This document shows positions 40,301 to 49,072 of a stretch of 64,000 bases of DNA, one piece after another (position 1 is the stretch's first letter; every line of letters starts with the position of its first letter). A model generated the notes under the pieces. It was not told the DNA's origin. It saw only the letters and a program-made list of their open reading frames with translations, and did no database searches. Made by a program: the position numbers and the translations under genes. This stretch comes from Bacteroidota bacterium (GTDB taxonomy: Bacteria; Bacteroidota; Bacteroidia; AKYH767-A; 2013-40CM-41-45), in NCBI GenBank assembly GCA_026391945.1, contig JAPLDA010000010.1, positions 28,582 to 92,581 on the forward strand. The letters are read 5' to 3'.

Positions 40301-42092
40301 TAAAACCTCAGAGGCAAAAAAAATATTTAGTCAAATTTCTAACACCATAAAGGAAACCAATTCTTTGTTAAAAAAAATGCCTGATGCGGGTATCGATATT
40401 TATAAGGAAGCCATCAAGGATCTTTTGAACAATTCAATATTCAAAGGTCTTTATTCCTATCATTTAAATATGACGCAGGATCAATTGCACTCCATCGCTC
40501 AAAGTGCTGGTTTGCAAATTCCACCTGGCAGCTCCTTTGAATCTGCTGCAAGAAGAGTTCTTTTACGAAGTTATCCTTCACTTATTGATTCCGCTTCAAA
40601 TACAACCAGTGGCGCAATTGTTAATGCCGCATCCTTTTTGGACAGCGGAGATAAATTAAAGTTGGGCGGAGAAGCATTTAAATTATTGAATAAAATTGGC
40701 GACAAGTCATCCATTGGTCCAACATTAACACTTGATTTTCTGAATGATTTACAATATGGCGCAAAGGATGCACTGGCGGTCTTAGATGCCTGCAAACTGC
40801 TCAGCTATGCTTCTGCTTATATGGTTGGTGTGGATGCATTTTGTGAAAATATGCGAGATGAATTCAGAGTGCCTCGTCTTTCATTTAGCCCGGATCTTCC
40901 AACTCCGTCAAACCGGAATACTGTTTTACCATTGAACCGTGTTTTACGATCAAGTACGGCTCCATATCTCGACAGTCTTGTAACTTTTTATAATGCAAAT
41001 TTAGATAGCGTGATAACATTGATTCAGAATCATAGTGATTCATTGGCTATCGTTGATGGAATACAATTGCTTCAACAAGACTCTGTACTCGACAGGACGT
41101 TTCATGTTGCAACAGTGGACATCTCGGCTACCGCGGGCACTGCACAAGATTCCATCGCAGGCTTTGATGCTCTTTATTTCCATATGCTGGATGATTTTAA
41201 TTCATCAATAACAAAAAGAAAAGCAGTTGCATTGGGTCTTTTTGCATGGACGTTGGATACAGTCCCTTCTTCCTTGTTTATTGATACCCTGGTACAATAT
41301 GCAAATGATGCAAAACAAAATAATAATTCTGCATTGCAGTCGTTCCGGCATATTGACAGCATCACCGCCGGACTTATCCTCCCTCTTCATGTTATGATTA
41401 CCTACATTGATGGCCAGGAAGAAGTTAATAAAGGAGATACTTCAATCATCACTATTTCTTATACGAATTATGGAACAGATACTGCTCACAATGCAACTCT
41501 GATTATTCACTTTACCAGTGGTTTTCAAACACCTTCTGATACTTTGTTCATTGGTGACATTCCTCCCGGGACATCGGGATCCTTACCAATACCAGTGCTG
41601 GCACCGCAAACGGATGTTATTAGCGTGTATAATTTAGAAATGAAATTATCAAATGGAGAAGGCGATTTTGAATCGGATGTCATCGAAACAAAAAATTTAG
41701 AGATATGCAATAACAACATCGATGATGATTACGATGGGCTGGTTGATGAAGGCTGCACTTCCATACTGAACCTGAAATTATTCATTGAGGGTCTCTATAT
41801 CGGCAAAGGAAAACTTCAGCCATTGCTTCAAAACTGCAGCGTTCTGAATGATTCCTCCATTGCAGATTTTATTACTGTTGAGTTGCATGATGCGGTGCAA
41901 TTGGATTCCATTTATTATATGAAGAAAATATATTTGCATACCGATGGTACGGCTACCTTATTTATTCCTTCCGAGTTGTGGAATCGGTCGTACTACATTG
42001 TAATTCATCATCGGAATTCACTTGAAACATGGAGCAAGAATCCCTTTTACATGACCAGTGAAAACCATGTGCTGAATTTAACGGAACAGTGA
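37392..42092 (+). CDS. large secreted protein (1566 aa) with a carboxypeptidase-regulatory-like region and MopE-like motif
   Basis: Signal MKKLIVLLCVLLYQNLPAQ; CNNNIDDDYDGLVDEGC (MopE-type); EGAKVKAYYQGSATPDDSTLTDVNGQFNFTHLLPNRIYTLKI. Confidence 0.85.
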   Translation: MKKLIVLLCVLLYQNLPAQNPHVVIENVKSPVGPCQKGVCDVAFYLPTSLQDNVLGVRIQTLTGATLFSTQSPSFNGANIDCYINGADTNCIDAWGYNVSQPVVKGIPYHNTSVANQTINLRLSIHPNSPSDSIQYSETTLVTTDNTGGFSTTVGVGASNTPGNSWNTINWNNVNYLVAEIDVTGGGTFIPLNFELLNNMRSALFRINGLNPGQYLIEPFIHHFGNIQPYNILPSNMITIFPTLTSGNITVQVDSIHLPTDGCTTDGYFSFAYSYDGVTNSDDYRPPILTTYWEGKADTSANDSFPYYRSNFTNGHLVAGGVSSHSLVNYQISEPGFNSVLGSFPFLAPAPVHPGHPQIQINFDYPLKENTINNQTTFTITSAEECISQATYHITGPGIDRMVISPPGNNGHTATYGAYGFPLPVTRNASYHISATYMVGGEYQARYGPYFIVDTIIQGPDVIDPCDGSTFFSVDNVTTYQHLDGKIHVYNGPTFYDPNDPTWTAYLYPSDTTLGARASQHGNLFDNLSFENLEGGKYWVKSVYTKTDGSNNPDGICEKWIGPITVLDLNDNVCNPIYLSMGLSGPFSNVAATTEVNEPHPPQGNCTGQMGWCSDIDQTVWFYFIAPPSGKLTIHRNPNLRSWDSQMALYKASSCNDILNGNYILVAANDDFNNGMNASLGPLDLVPGANYWLQVDGRGNTEESNWGLWLEEPTLVADIRIDTVLGKVIYVPLEGAKVKAYYQGSATPDDSTLTDVNGQFNFTHLLPNRIYTLKIHYTASEGIGQQIYSDYEYPNYKISDAVGTIGLPYSMLLQVRRLLNTIREKPDYEITYAYGWLDPSTLTDESRPHYDVTEIDTLINHWRSIDKTIAKDVVDNLGRVYIATKACDLLSNNAYELSKIPGKSLSEFAIAIIDLGTFSDLIKKIANDNASSSFNKFGIASKFLGEIAAATLSFSLKSAELITKKISEQSKTSEAKKIFSQISNTIKETNSLLKKMPDAGIDIYKEAIKDLLNNSIFKGLYSYHLNMTQDQLHSIAQSAGLQIPPGSSFESAARRVLLRSYPSLIDSASNTTSGAIVNAASFLDSGDKLKLGGEAFKLLNKIGDKSSIGPTLTLDFLNDLQYGAKDALAVLDACKLLSYASAYMVGVDAFCENMRDEFRVPRLSFSPDLPTPSNRNTVLPLNRVLRSSTAPYLDSLVTFYNANLDSVITLIQNHSDSLAIVDGIQLLQQDSVLDRTFHVATVDISATAGTAQDSIAGFDALYFHMLDDFNSSITKRKAVALGLFAWTLDTVPSSLFIDTLVQYANDAKQNNNSALQSFRHIDSITAGLILPLHVMITYIDGQEEVNKGDTSIITISYTNYGTDTAHNATLIIHFTSGFQTPSDTLFIGDIPPGTSGSLPIPVLAPQTDVISVYNLEMKLSNGEGDFESDVIETKNLEICNNNIDDDYDGLVDEGCTSILNLKLFIEGLYIGKGKLQPLLQNCSVLNDSSIADFITVELHDAVQLDSIYYMKKIYLHTDGTATLFIPSELWNRSYYIVIHHRNSLETWSKNPFYMTSENHVLNLTEQ

Positions 42093-42433
42093 CCCTCATT
42101 ACTGCCATTTCTGTTTTACGTTTGACTGAAAGCAAACTTTGTCGACTGGGTAAGTAATTTTCTTGCATATTAATTAGTCAGGTGTTTTGCTGAATATAAG
42201 TTTTGATACCGGCAGAAGCCGCCTCTTATTGAGAAGTGAATTGCTGTGCGCTGATCATGACGAAACTGCTTTCACTGACTTATAGCTTGGTGTCTGCATT
42301 CAAAAAACGATGTAAATTTCTTTTTACACCAAGGTCATTTCAATATTGTTGCTGATGGTTTTATTTTCTACTTTGCATCCGGTCTGTAAGACAAACTCAG
42401 TGTTTTAACATTGCTCACTTCAAAACCCAGCGC

Positions 42434-43924
42434 ATGAATCAGAACTCAGCGAGTAAATCATCGTTACCTGTTTTAATTTCAGTTTTCTTTTTCTGGGGAT
42501 TTGTCGCAGCATCCAATGATATCCTCATCCCGGTGTTCAAGGAAAAACTCAACCTGGAACAATGGCAGAGCCAGCTGATTTCCGTTGCGTTTTATGTGGC
42601 CTACACGGTGGGATCCATCATTTATTTTTTGGTTTCAAAAGCAACGGGCGGTGATATCCTCAACAGGATCGGGTACAAAAACGGAATTGCTTTCGGCCTC
42701 GTGTTTTCAGCACTCGGTACGTTGTTGTTTTACCCGGCAGCCATGACTTCTTCTTTCGGGTTAATGATCAGCGGGTTGTTTGTCGTCGGACTCGGATTTT
42801 CATTGCAGCAAACCGCCGCCAACCCTCTTGCCATCAACATCGGTGATCCTAAAAAAGGTTCGCAACGACTCAGTCTTGCCGGCGGAATCAACAACATCGG
42901 TACCACCATCGGTCCCGTGATTGTGAGCTTAGCCATTTTCGGATCATTGAAAGCCGGGGCCAAACTTGAAAACCTCGAATCGGTTAAGACGCCGTATTTA
43001 TTTTTAGGAGCAGCGTTCTTAATCGTCGCAGCCATTTTTAAATTCTCTTCGCTGCCGAACAAAATCATTCATGAAGAAGAGACAAGTGCTGCGTCTTCAA
43101 AATACCTGCAAAGAAAAAGTGCGCTCAACTATCCTCAGCTCTGGCTCGGCATGATCGGAATTTTTTTGTACGTAGGCGTGGAAGTCTCCACCGCTTCCAA
43201 CCTCCCGGAGTTCATGCGTCAGCATCTTCATACAACCACCGACCAGGTCGCTCCTTATGTTTCACTCTTCTGGGCGAGTTTGATGATCGGACGATGGTCG
43301 GGAGCCGTAGGCGCATTTGATTTGAAAAAAGGAACCAAACAAATTCTTCGTTTCTTTCTGCCTTATGCTGCCTTCGCTGTGTTTTTATTTGTGAATTTCC
43401 TGGCGAACCACGACCTGGAACCATTCTATCTTTATTTCTTCGTGATTATCGCCATCATCATCGGAGATATTTTAAGCAAAGGAAATCCTGCGCGGCAACT
43501 CGTCATTTTTTCTGCACTTGGAATTACTTCGCTGATCATCGGAATTCTTTCTGACGGAATGGTGAGTGTGTATGCATTCATCAGCGTCGGGTTATTTTGT
43601 TCCACACTCTGGCCCTGCATTTTTACATTGGCCATTGCCGGGTTAGGCAAACGCACCAACGACGGTTCCAGTTTTCTCATCATGATGATCATGGGCGGTG
43701 GTTTGGTGAGCTGGCTCCAGGGTTACCTGGCGAAGGATGATTTGCTTGGCATTCAATGGAGTTATTTAACCGGTGTTTTTTGTTTTGCTTACCTCGCTTT
43801 TTACGGATGGAGAGCAAGACAAATTTTAAAACTGCAGGGAATTGATTACGATGTTAAAATGAATTCCGACCCGTTGGATTCTCCAGGAGCATCACAGGCC
43901 GGTGTTCTGCAAAGTGAAATCTAA
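42434..43924 (+). CDS. sugar MFS transporter (FucP/NagP-like)
   Basis: Twelve-TM MFS; FFFWGFVAASNDILIPVFKEKLNL; FSLQQTAANPLAINIGDP. Confidence 0.88.
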   Translation: MNQNSASKSSLPVLISVFFFWGFVAASNDILIPVFKEKLNLEQWQSQLISVAFYVAYTVGSIIYFLVSKATGGDILNRIGYKNGIAFGLVFSALGTLLFYPAAMTSSFGLMISGLFVVGLGFSLQQTAANPLAINIGDPKKGSQRLSLAGGINNIGTTIGPVIVSLAIFGSLKAGAKLENLESVKTPYLFLGAAFLIVAAIFKFSSLPNKIIHEEETSAASSKYLQRKSALNYPQLWLGMIGIFLYVGVEVSTASNLPEFMRQHLHTTTDQVAPYVSLFWASLMIGRWSGAVGAFDLKKGTKQILRFFLPYAAFAVFLFVNFLANHDLEPFYLYFFVIIAIIIGDILSKGNPARQLVIFSALGITSLIIGILSDGMVSVYAFISVGLFCSTLWPCIFTLAIAGLGKRTNDGSSFLIMMIMGGGLVSWLQGYLAKDDLLGIQWSYLTGVFCFAYLAFYGWRARQILKLQGIDYDVKMNSDPLDSPGASQAGVLQSEI

Positions 43925-43947
43925 GCAAGGGCGGACGGAACTTAACC

Positions 43948-44919
43948 ATGATGCAACAGTTAGTAGCGGGAATTGATATTGGCGGAACGAATACTTACTT
44001 CGGGTTGGTGAATCGCAATGGAAAAATTCTGTTGACAGGTTCGGTACGAACGACAGACTTTCCTGAACCAAAAGAATTAGTTAGCGCGGTTTCGAAAAAG
44101 ATACAGATACTCGTTGCCGACTGCCAGATGAAGACTGCCGAATACAAACTTGCCGGTGTCGGAATCGGTGCGCCAAACGGAAATTATTTCAACGGCTCCA
44201 TCGAATTTGCTCCGAACCTGAAATGGAAAGGAGTGGTTCCGCTTGCCGAATATTTCAAAGCGCAGCTAAATGTCCCGGCCGTCCTCACCAACGATGCAAA
44301 CGCAGCGGCGTTGGGAGAAATGTATTTCGGCGGAGCGAAGGGAATGAAGGATTTTATTTTCATCACACTCGGAACAGGCCTGGGCAGCGGCATCGTCGTA
44401 AACGGACAGATGGTTTACGGTCACGATGGTTTTGCCGGTGAACTGGGACATACGATCATCATCCAGCATGGCCGGCAATGCGGCTGCGGAAGAAAAGGTT
44501 GTCTCGAACAATATTGTTCCGCTTCCGGAATTGTCAAAACTTATTTTGAAATTCTGAAAAGCGAAAATCCCGATGCCATGGAAAACATCAATCGGTCTTT
44601 AGTGGATTCAAAATATATTTATGACAAAGCAATGGGCGGTGATGAAGACGCATTCTATGCTTTCAACTACACAGGTGAACTCTTAGGTTTTGCTCTCGCC
44701 AACAGTGTCGCCTACACAAGCCCCGAAGCGATTTTTCTTTTTGGCGGACTCGCACAGGCCGGTGAATTGCTTTTCAACCCGGTAATTTTGAGTTTCGAAA
44801 AAAATCTTTTGCATAACTATAAGAACAAAGTAAAAGTCCTGCCTTCTTCACTTCCTGAAAATGATGCGGCTATTTTGGGCGCGGCGTCTTTGATCTGGAA
44901 CGAGTTGAAGATTGAATAA
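43948..44919 (+). CDS. ROK family sugar kinase
   Basis: VAGIDIGGTNTYFGLV; GELGHTIIIQHGRQCGCGRKGCLEQYCS ROK zinc motif. Confidence 0.92.
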   Translation: MMQQLVAGIDIGGTNTYFGLVNRNGKILLTGSVRTTDFPEPKELVSAVSKKIQILVADCQMKTAEYKLAGVGIGAPNGNYFNGSIEFAPNLKWKGVVPLAEYFKAQLNVPAVLTNDANAAALGEMYFGGAKGMKDFIFITLGTGLGSGIVVNGQMVYGHDGFAGELGHTIIIQHGRQCGCGRKGCLEQYCSASGIVKTYFEILKSENPDAMENINRSLVDSKYIYDKAMGGDEDAFYAFNYTGELLGFALANSVAYTSPEAIFLFGGLAQAGELLFNPVILSFEKNLLHNYKNKVKVLPSSLPENDAAILGAASLIWNELKIE

Positions 44920-44938
44920 TGAAAATTGAATAATGAAG
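44911..44938 (+). repeat. 14-bp tandem duplication at the ROK stop/GH20 start junction
   Basis: ATTGAATAATGAAA ATTGAATAATGAAG. Confidence 0.9.
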
Positions 44939-47233
44939 ATAGCGAAAGGGATATTGGTGACATTTTTTTTTCCTGTGATTTTTTTTTCACAGGCGCAAAC
45001 GGCAACCTCCGTCAGCAATCTTTTTCCGTTGATTCCCAAGCCGGTTTCATTCAAAGCTTCGGAAGGAAAATTTCCGCTTTCTAATAAAACCATTATTGTT
45101 GCAGATAGCTCATCTATACCGGATGTTGAAATTTTCAATTTACAGCTTGAGAAAATCTATGGCTTTTCACTCCCGGTTTTTCTTCCCGGTCAACATGTTC
45201 ACGAAGATGGTGTCATCAGTGTTTCCCGGCAAACAAAGCAACTGATTCCTAAGGATGGATATGAATTGTCCGTTCATCAGAAATTAATTTCATTGAATGG
45301 AAAAGATGCCGGAGTTTTTTATGGTTTCCAGACCTTGCTTCAACTCATCATTCCCGGAATGGAAAAAACAGATTCAATTCCCTGTTGCGAAGTAAAAGAC
45401 TCACCACGGTTTCCATGGCGGGGAATGCACCTCGATGTGTGCCGGCATTTTTTTTCGAAAGAGTTTATAAAAAAATACATCGACCTCATCGCCTTGTATA
45501 AAATGAATACGTTTCACTGGCATCTCACCGATGACCAGGGCTGGAGAATCGAAATAAAAAAATATCCGAAACTTATTGAGACAGGATCATGGCGCAATGG
45601 TTCCATGGTGGGCGCCTACAGCAACGGGCAGTTCGACAGCATCCGCTATGGCGGATATTATTCTCAGGATGATATCCGGGAAGTGGTTGCGTATGCAATG
45701 CAACGACATGTCACGATCGTTCCGGAAATAGAAATGCCCGGCCATTCACTTGCCGCTCTTGCTTCTTACCCGGAGTTGTCATGCACCGGCGGGCCGTTTG
45801 AAGTGGCGAAGGCATGGGGCGTGTTTGATGATGTGTATTGCCCGAAGGAAGAAACATTCCAGTTTGTTGAAAATGTATTGAGCGAAGTGTGTGACCTGTT
45901 TCCCGGGAAATACATTCATGTCGGTGGTGATGAATGTGCAAAGGTTCGCTGGAAAAATTGTGAACATTGCCAAAAGCTGATGAAAGAAAAAAAATTGAAA
46001 GATGAAAACCAGTTGCAGAGTTATTTCATTCGTCGTCTTGAAAGATATCTTCACTCCAAAGGAAAACAACTGATCGGCTGGGATGAAATCCTCGAAGGCG
46101 GACTCGCTCCCGGCGTCACCGTGATGAGTTGGAGAGGAACGGAAGGCGGCATCATAGCGGCGAAACAACATCATGATGTCGTGATGACTCCCGGGTCGCA
46201 TTGCTACTTCGATTATTACCAGGGCAGCCCCGATTACGAACCGCTCGGCATCGGTGGTTACACAACCGTTGAAAAGGTATATTCCTATGAACCTGTTCCG
46301 GCAGAGCTGTCTTCTGAAAATAAAAAATACATCCTCGGTGCGCAGGGAAATGTGTGGACGGAATATATACAGACGCCCTCCCAGGTTGAATACATGGCTC
46401 TGCCCCGCATGTGCGCACTGGCGGAAGTGTTGTGGTCACCAAAGGAAATGAAAAAATATTCTGAATTTCAGAACCGTCTCATCCGCCATTTTTCATTGCT
46501 GGATAAACTGAATGTGAACTATGCAAAAACAATTTATGAATTGAAAACATCTGTCAAACCATTGGAAAATGGTAACGGTATTTCATTCGGGTTGACATCA
46601 CCATTTACTTCCGGGAATATATTTTATACCATGGATGGAAGCGATCCGGCGGCGGAATCAGTTTTATATACTCAACCGGTTTCCATTGTAAAAAGTTGTA
46701 AAGTGAAAGCCGCTTACTTTGAAGATGGGCAACGAAAAGGAAATACTCTTTCACAGGAATTTTTTGTGAGTAAATCCACAGGGAAAAAGATCAAGCTGAA
46801 TATTCCTCCTCATGAAAATTATTTCTGTAATGGTCCGCAATCACTTGTGGATGGCATCAAAGGCGATCTTCACAAACACGGACAAAACTGGCTCGGCTGG
46901 TGGGGAAAGGATATGGTCGCTGAAATTGATCTTGGTAAAAAGGAAACATTTTCAAAGATCTCCCTGGATGTTTATGACGGAGAAGCCAGTTGGATTTATT
47001 TGCCTGTGAGTATTGAAATTTTGATTTCAGATGATGGTGACCAGTTTTCATCCATTAAAAAATTATCGTCAGAAGAAATTAAAAAATTTAACGGAGCGAT
47101 TGAAATTCAAACAGGGAATCAATCAGCAAGATTTGTGAAGGTAATTGCAAAAAATGCGGGAAAGATTCCCGATGGAAAACAAGGATCAGGAAACGACGCA
47201 TGGTTATTCGTGGATGAGATTTCCGTTGAATAA
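44933..47233 (+). CDS. beta-N-acetylhexosaminidase (GH20) with C-terminal discoidin-like domain
   Basis: FPWRGMHLDVCRHFF; FHWHLTDDQGWRIEI; HVGGDECAKVRW catalytic Asp-Glu. Confidence 0.95.
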   Translation: MKIAKGILVTFFFPVIFFSQAQTATSVSNLFPLIPKPVSFKASEGKFPLSNKTIIVADSSSIPDVEIFNLQLEKIYGFSLPVFLPGQHVHEDGVISVSRQTKQLIPKDGYELSVHQKLISLNGKDAGVFYGFQTLLQLIIPGMEKTDSIPCCEVKDSPRFPWRGMHLDVCRHFFSKEFIKKYIDLIALYKMNTFHWHLTDDQGWRIEIKKYPKLIETGSWRNGSMVGAYSNGQFDSIRYGGYYSQDDIREVVAYAMQRHVTIVPEIEMPGHSLAALASYPELSCTGGPFEVAKAWGVFDDVYCPKEETFQFVENVLSEVCDLFPGKYIHVGGDECAKVRWKNCEHCQKLMKEKKLKDENQLQSYFIRRLERYLHSKGKQLIGWDEILEGGLAPGVTVMSWRGTEGGIIAAKQHHDVVMTPGSHCYFDYYQGSPDYEPLGIGGYTTVEKVYSYEPVPAELSSENKKYILGAQGNVWTEYIQTPSQVEYMALPRMCALAEVLWSPKEMKKYSEFQNRLIRHFSLLDKLNVNYAKTIYELKTSVKPLENGNGISFGLTSPFTSGNIFYTMDGSDPAAESVLYTQPVSIVKSCKVKAAYFEDGQRKGNTLSQEFFVSKSTGKKIKLNIPPHENYFCNGPQSLVDGIKGDLHKHGQNWLGWWGKDMVAEIDLGKKETFSKISLDVYDGEASWIYLPVSIEILISDDGDQFSSIKKLSSEEIKKFNGAIEIQTGNQSARFVKVIAKNAGKIPDGKQGSGNDAWLFVDEISVE

Positions 47234-47237
47234 CCAG

Positions 47238-47301
47238 CCCATGGCTTCAGCCGTGGGATAAAAAACGATTTCTAATCGTGGGATAAATCGATTTCCAATC
47301 G
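47238..47301. repeat. REP-like cluster of three hairpins
   Basis: CCCATGGCT-TC-AGCCGTGGG, CGATT-TCT-AATCG, CGATT-TCC-AATCG; the latter two each lie next to GGGATAAA spacers. Confidence 0.75.
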
Positions 47302-47337
47302 TAAAAAAAAAGATTTCAATGATTTAACAATATTATC

Positions 47338-48318
47338 ATGACAACAAGAAGAAGTTTCATCAAATGGTCGGCGTTGAGCGCAGCCATGGTATCGGTACGT
47401 AATTCTTCCGCAAAAAAATTTTCTATTCCATCTTCGGTAACAAAACCAATCGTGATCTCTACCTGGAAACACGGACAGGATGCCAATGTGGACGCCTGGA
47501 AAATCCTCTCTGCTGGAGGACGTGCATTGGATGCCGTCGAAAAAGGAGTGATGGTTACAGAAGCCGATCTCAGAAACTTAAGTGTCGGTCTTGGCGGTCT
47601 GCCCGACCGTGACGGCCATGTAACGCTCGACGCCTGCATCATGGATGAATGGGCGAACTGCGGCTCCGTTGCTTTTCTGGAACACATCAAACATCCCATC
47701 TCCATAGCGCGGTTGGTGATGGAAAAAACTCCTCACGTGATGCTCGTCGGCGAAGGCGCGCTGAAGTTTGCGTTGGATCATGGTTTCAGCAAAGAAAAAT
47801 TCGACCGTACACCGGAATCAGACAAAGCGTGGAAAGAATGGCTGAAGAAAGCGGAGTACAAACCCATCGTCAATTTTGAAAATCACGATACGATTGGAAT
47901 GGTGGCCATGGATGTGAATGGAAATCTTTCAGGAGCCTGCACCACCAGCGGCATGGCGTACAAACTGCACGGACGAGTGGGCGATTCGCCGATCATCGGC
48001 GCGGGATTGTATGTGGACAATGAAGTTGGTGCGGCAACAGCTACGGGAACGGGCGAAGAAGTGATTCGTATTTGCGGAACACATCTCGTAGTGGAATTGA
48101 TGCGCCAGGGAAAATCTCCGGAAAATGCCTGTCGTGAGGCCGTGGAACGTATTGTAAAAAAACAACCGGAGAAATCGAAGAATCTCCAGGTAGGTTTTCT
48201 TGCACTCAATAAGAACGGTGAGTACGGAGCGTATTGCCTGCAGACCGGTTTTAACTATGCCGTTTATTCCAACGAAATAAAAAATGAAATGATCGACGGA
48301 AAAAGTTTTTACAAATAA
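47338..48318 (+). CDS. N4-(beta-N-acetylglucosaminyl)-L-asparaginase (glycosylasparaginase), Tat-type signal
   Basis: TTRRSFIKW Tat motif; NHDTIGMVAMD containing the autoproteolytic Thr. Confidence 0.93.
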   Translation: MTTRRSFIKWSALSAAMVSVRNSSAKKFSIPSSVTKPIVISTWKHGQDANVDAWKILSAGGRALDAVEKGVMVTEADLRNLSVGLGGLPDRDGHVTLDACIMDEWANCGSVAFLEHIKHPISIARLVMEKTPHVMLVGEGALKFALDHGFSKEKFDRTPESDKAWKEWLKKAEYKPIVNFENHDTIGMVAMDVNGNLSGACTTSGMAYKLHGRVGDSPIIGAGLYVDNEVGAATATGTGEEVIRICGTHLVVELMRQGKSPENACREAVERIVKKQPEKSKNLQVGFLALNKNGEYGAYCLQTGFNYAVYSNEIKNEMIDGKSFYK

Positions 48319-48351
48319 TAGTTAACGTAATACAGGTTTCATTTCATCAAC

Positions 48352-49029
48352 ATGGCCGGAATCAAAATTGAAATTGCCTGCTTCAATCTTCAGTCAGCAC
48401 TGATCGCTGAGCATGCCGGTGCTGATCGTATTGAGCTTTGTGAAAATTATGAAGCCGGTGGAATCACGCCTTCTTACCAGGTTATTGAAGAAGCAAAAAA
48501 AAATATTTCTGTTCCCGTTTTTGTCATGATCAGGCCAAGGGCGGGAAATTTCATTTATTCTGATGACGAGTTTGAGCAGGTGGGAAAGGATATTCAATTC
48601 TGTAAAAAGCTTGGAATGGATGGCGTTGTTTTAGGATTGCTGAACCCCGATGGAAGCATTGATACCTCACGTACAAAAAAGCTGGTTGAACTGGCTGCAC
48701 CGATGCCGGTTACTTTTCATCGTGCATTTGATGTTTCAGATCATCCGTTCGATGCAATGGAAGATCTCATCACCTGTGGATGCAAACGGATACTTACTTC
48801 CGGTCACAGTGAGACCGCCATCGGTGGAAAAGAATTAATTACGCAACTCATCAGACAAGCAAATGGGAAAATCATCATTCTTCCAGGTGGCGGAGTGCGA
48901 TCAGGAAATATTCCTGAGTTATTAAAGACAGGAGCAAGGGAGTTTCATTCATCGGCCATCAACAAAGAAACATGGCTGGCTGATGAATTGGAAATAAGAA
49001 AAATCAAGCGGGAATTGGCTGGAAGATGA
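48352..49029 (+). CDS. cutC: CutC family protein
   Basis: EIACFNLQSALIAEHAGADRIELCENYEAGGITPS; VMIRPRAGNFIYSDDE; LPGGGVRSGN. Confidence 0.93.
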   Translation: MAGIKIEIACFNLQSALIAEHAGADRIELCENYEAGGITPSYQVIEEAKKNISVPVFVMIRPRAGNFIYSDDEFEQVGKDIQFCKKLGMDGVVLGLLNPDGSIDTSRTKKLVELAAPMPVTFHRAFDVSDHPFDAMEDLITCGCKRILTSGHSETAIGGKELITQLIRQANGKIIILPGGGVRSGNIPELLKTGAREFHSSAINKETWLADELEIRKIKRELAGR

Positions 49030-49041
49030 ACCTGCAGTAGC

Positions 49042-49049
49042 TATCTTTG
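49042..49049 (+). promoter_or_regulatory. candidate -7 box (TATCTTTG) upstream of the first GH29 gene
   Basis: Matches TAnnTTTG, 24 nt before the ATG at 49073. Confidence 0.45.
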
Positions 49050-49072
49050 CGATGATTAATTTATATTGATCT

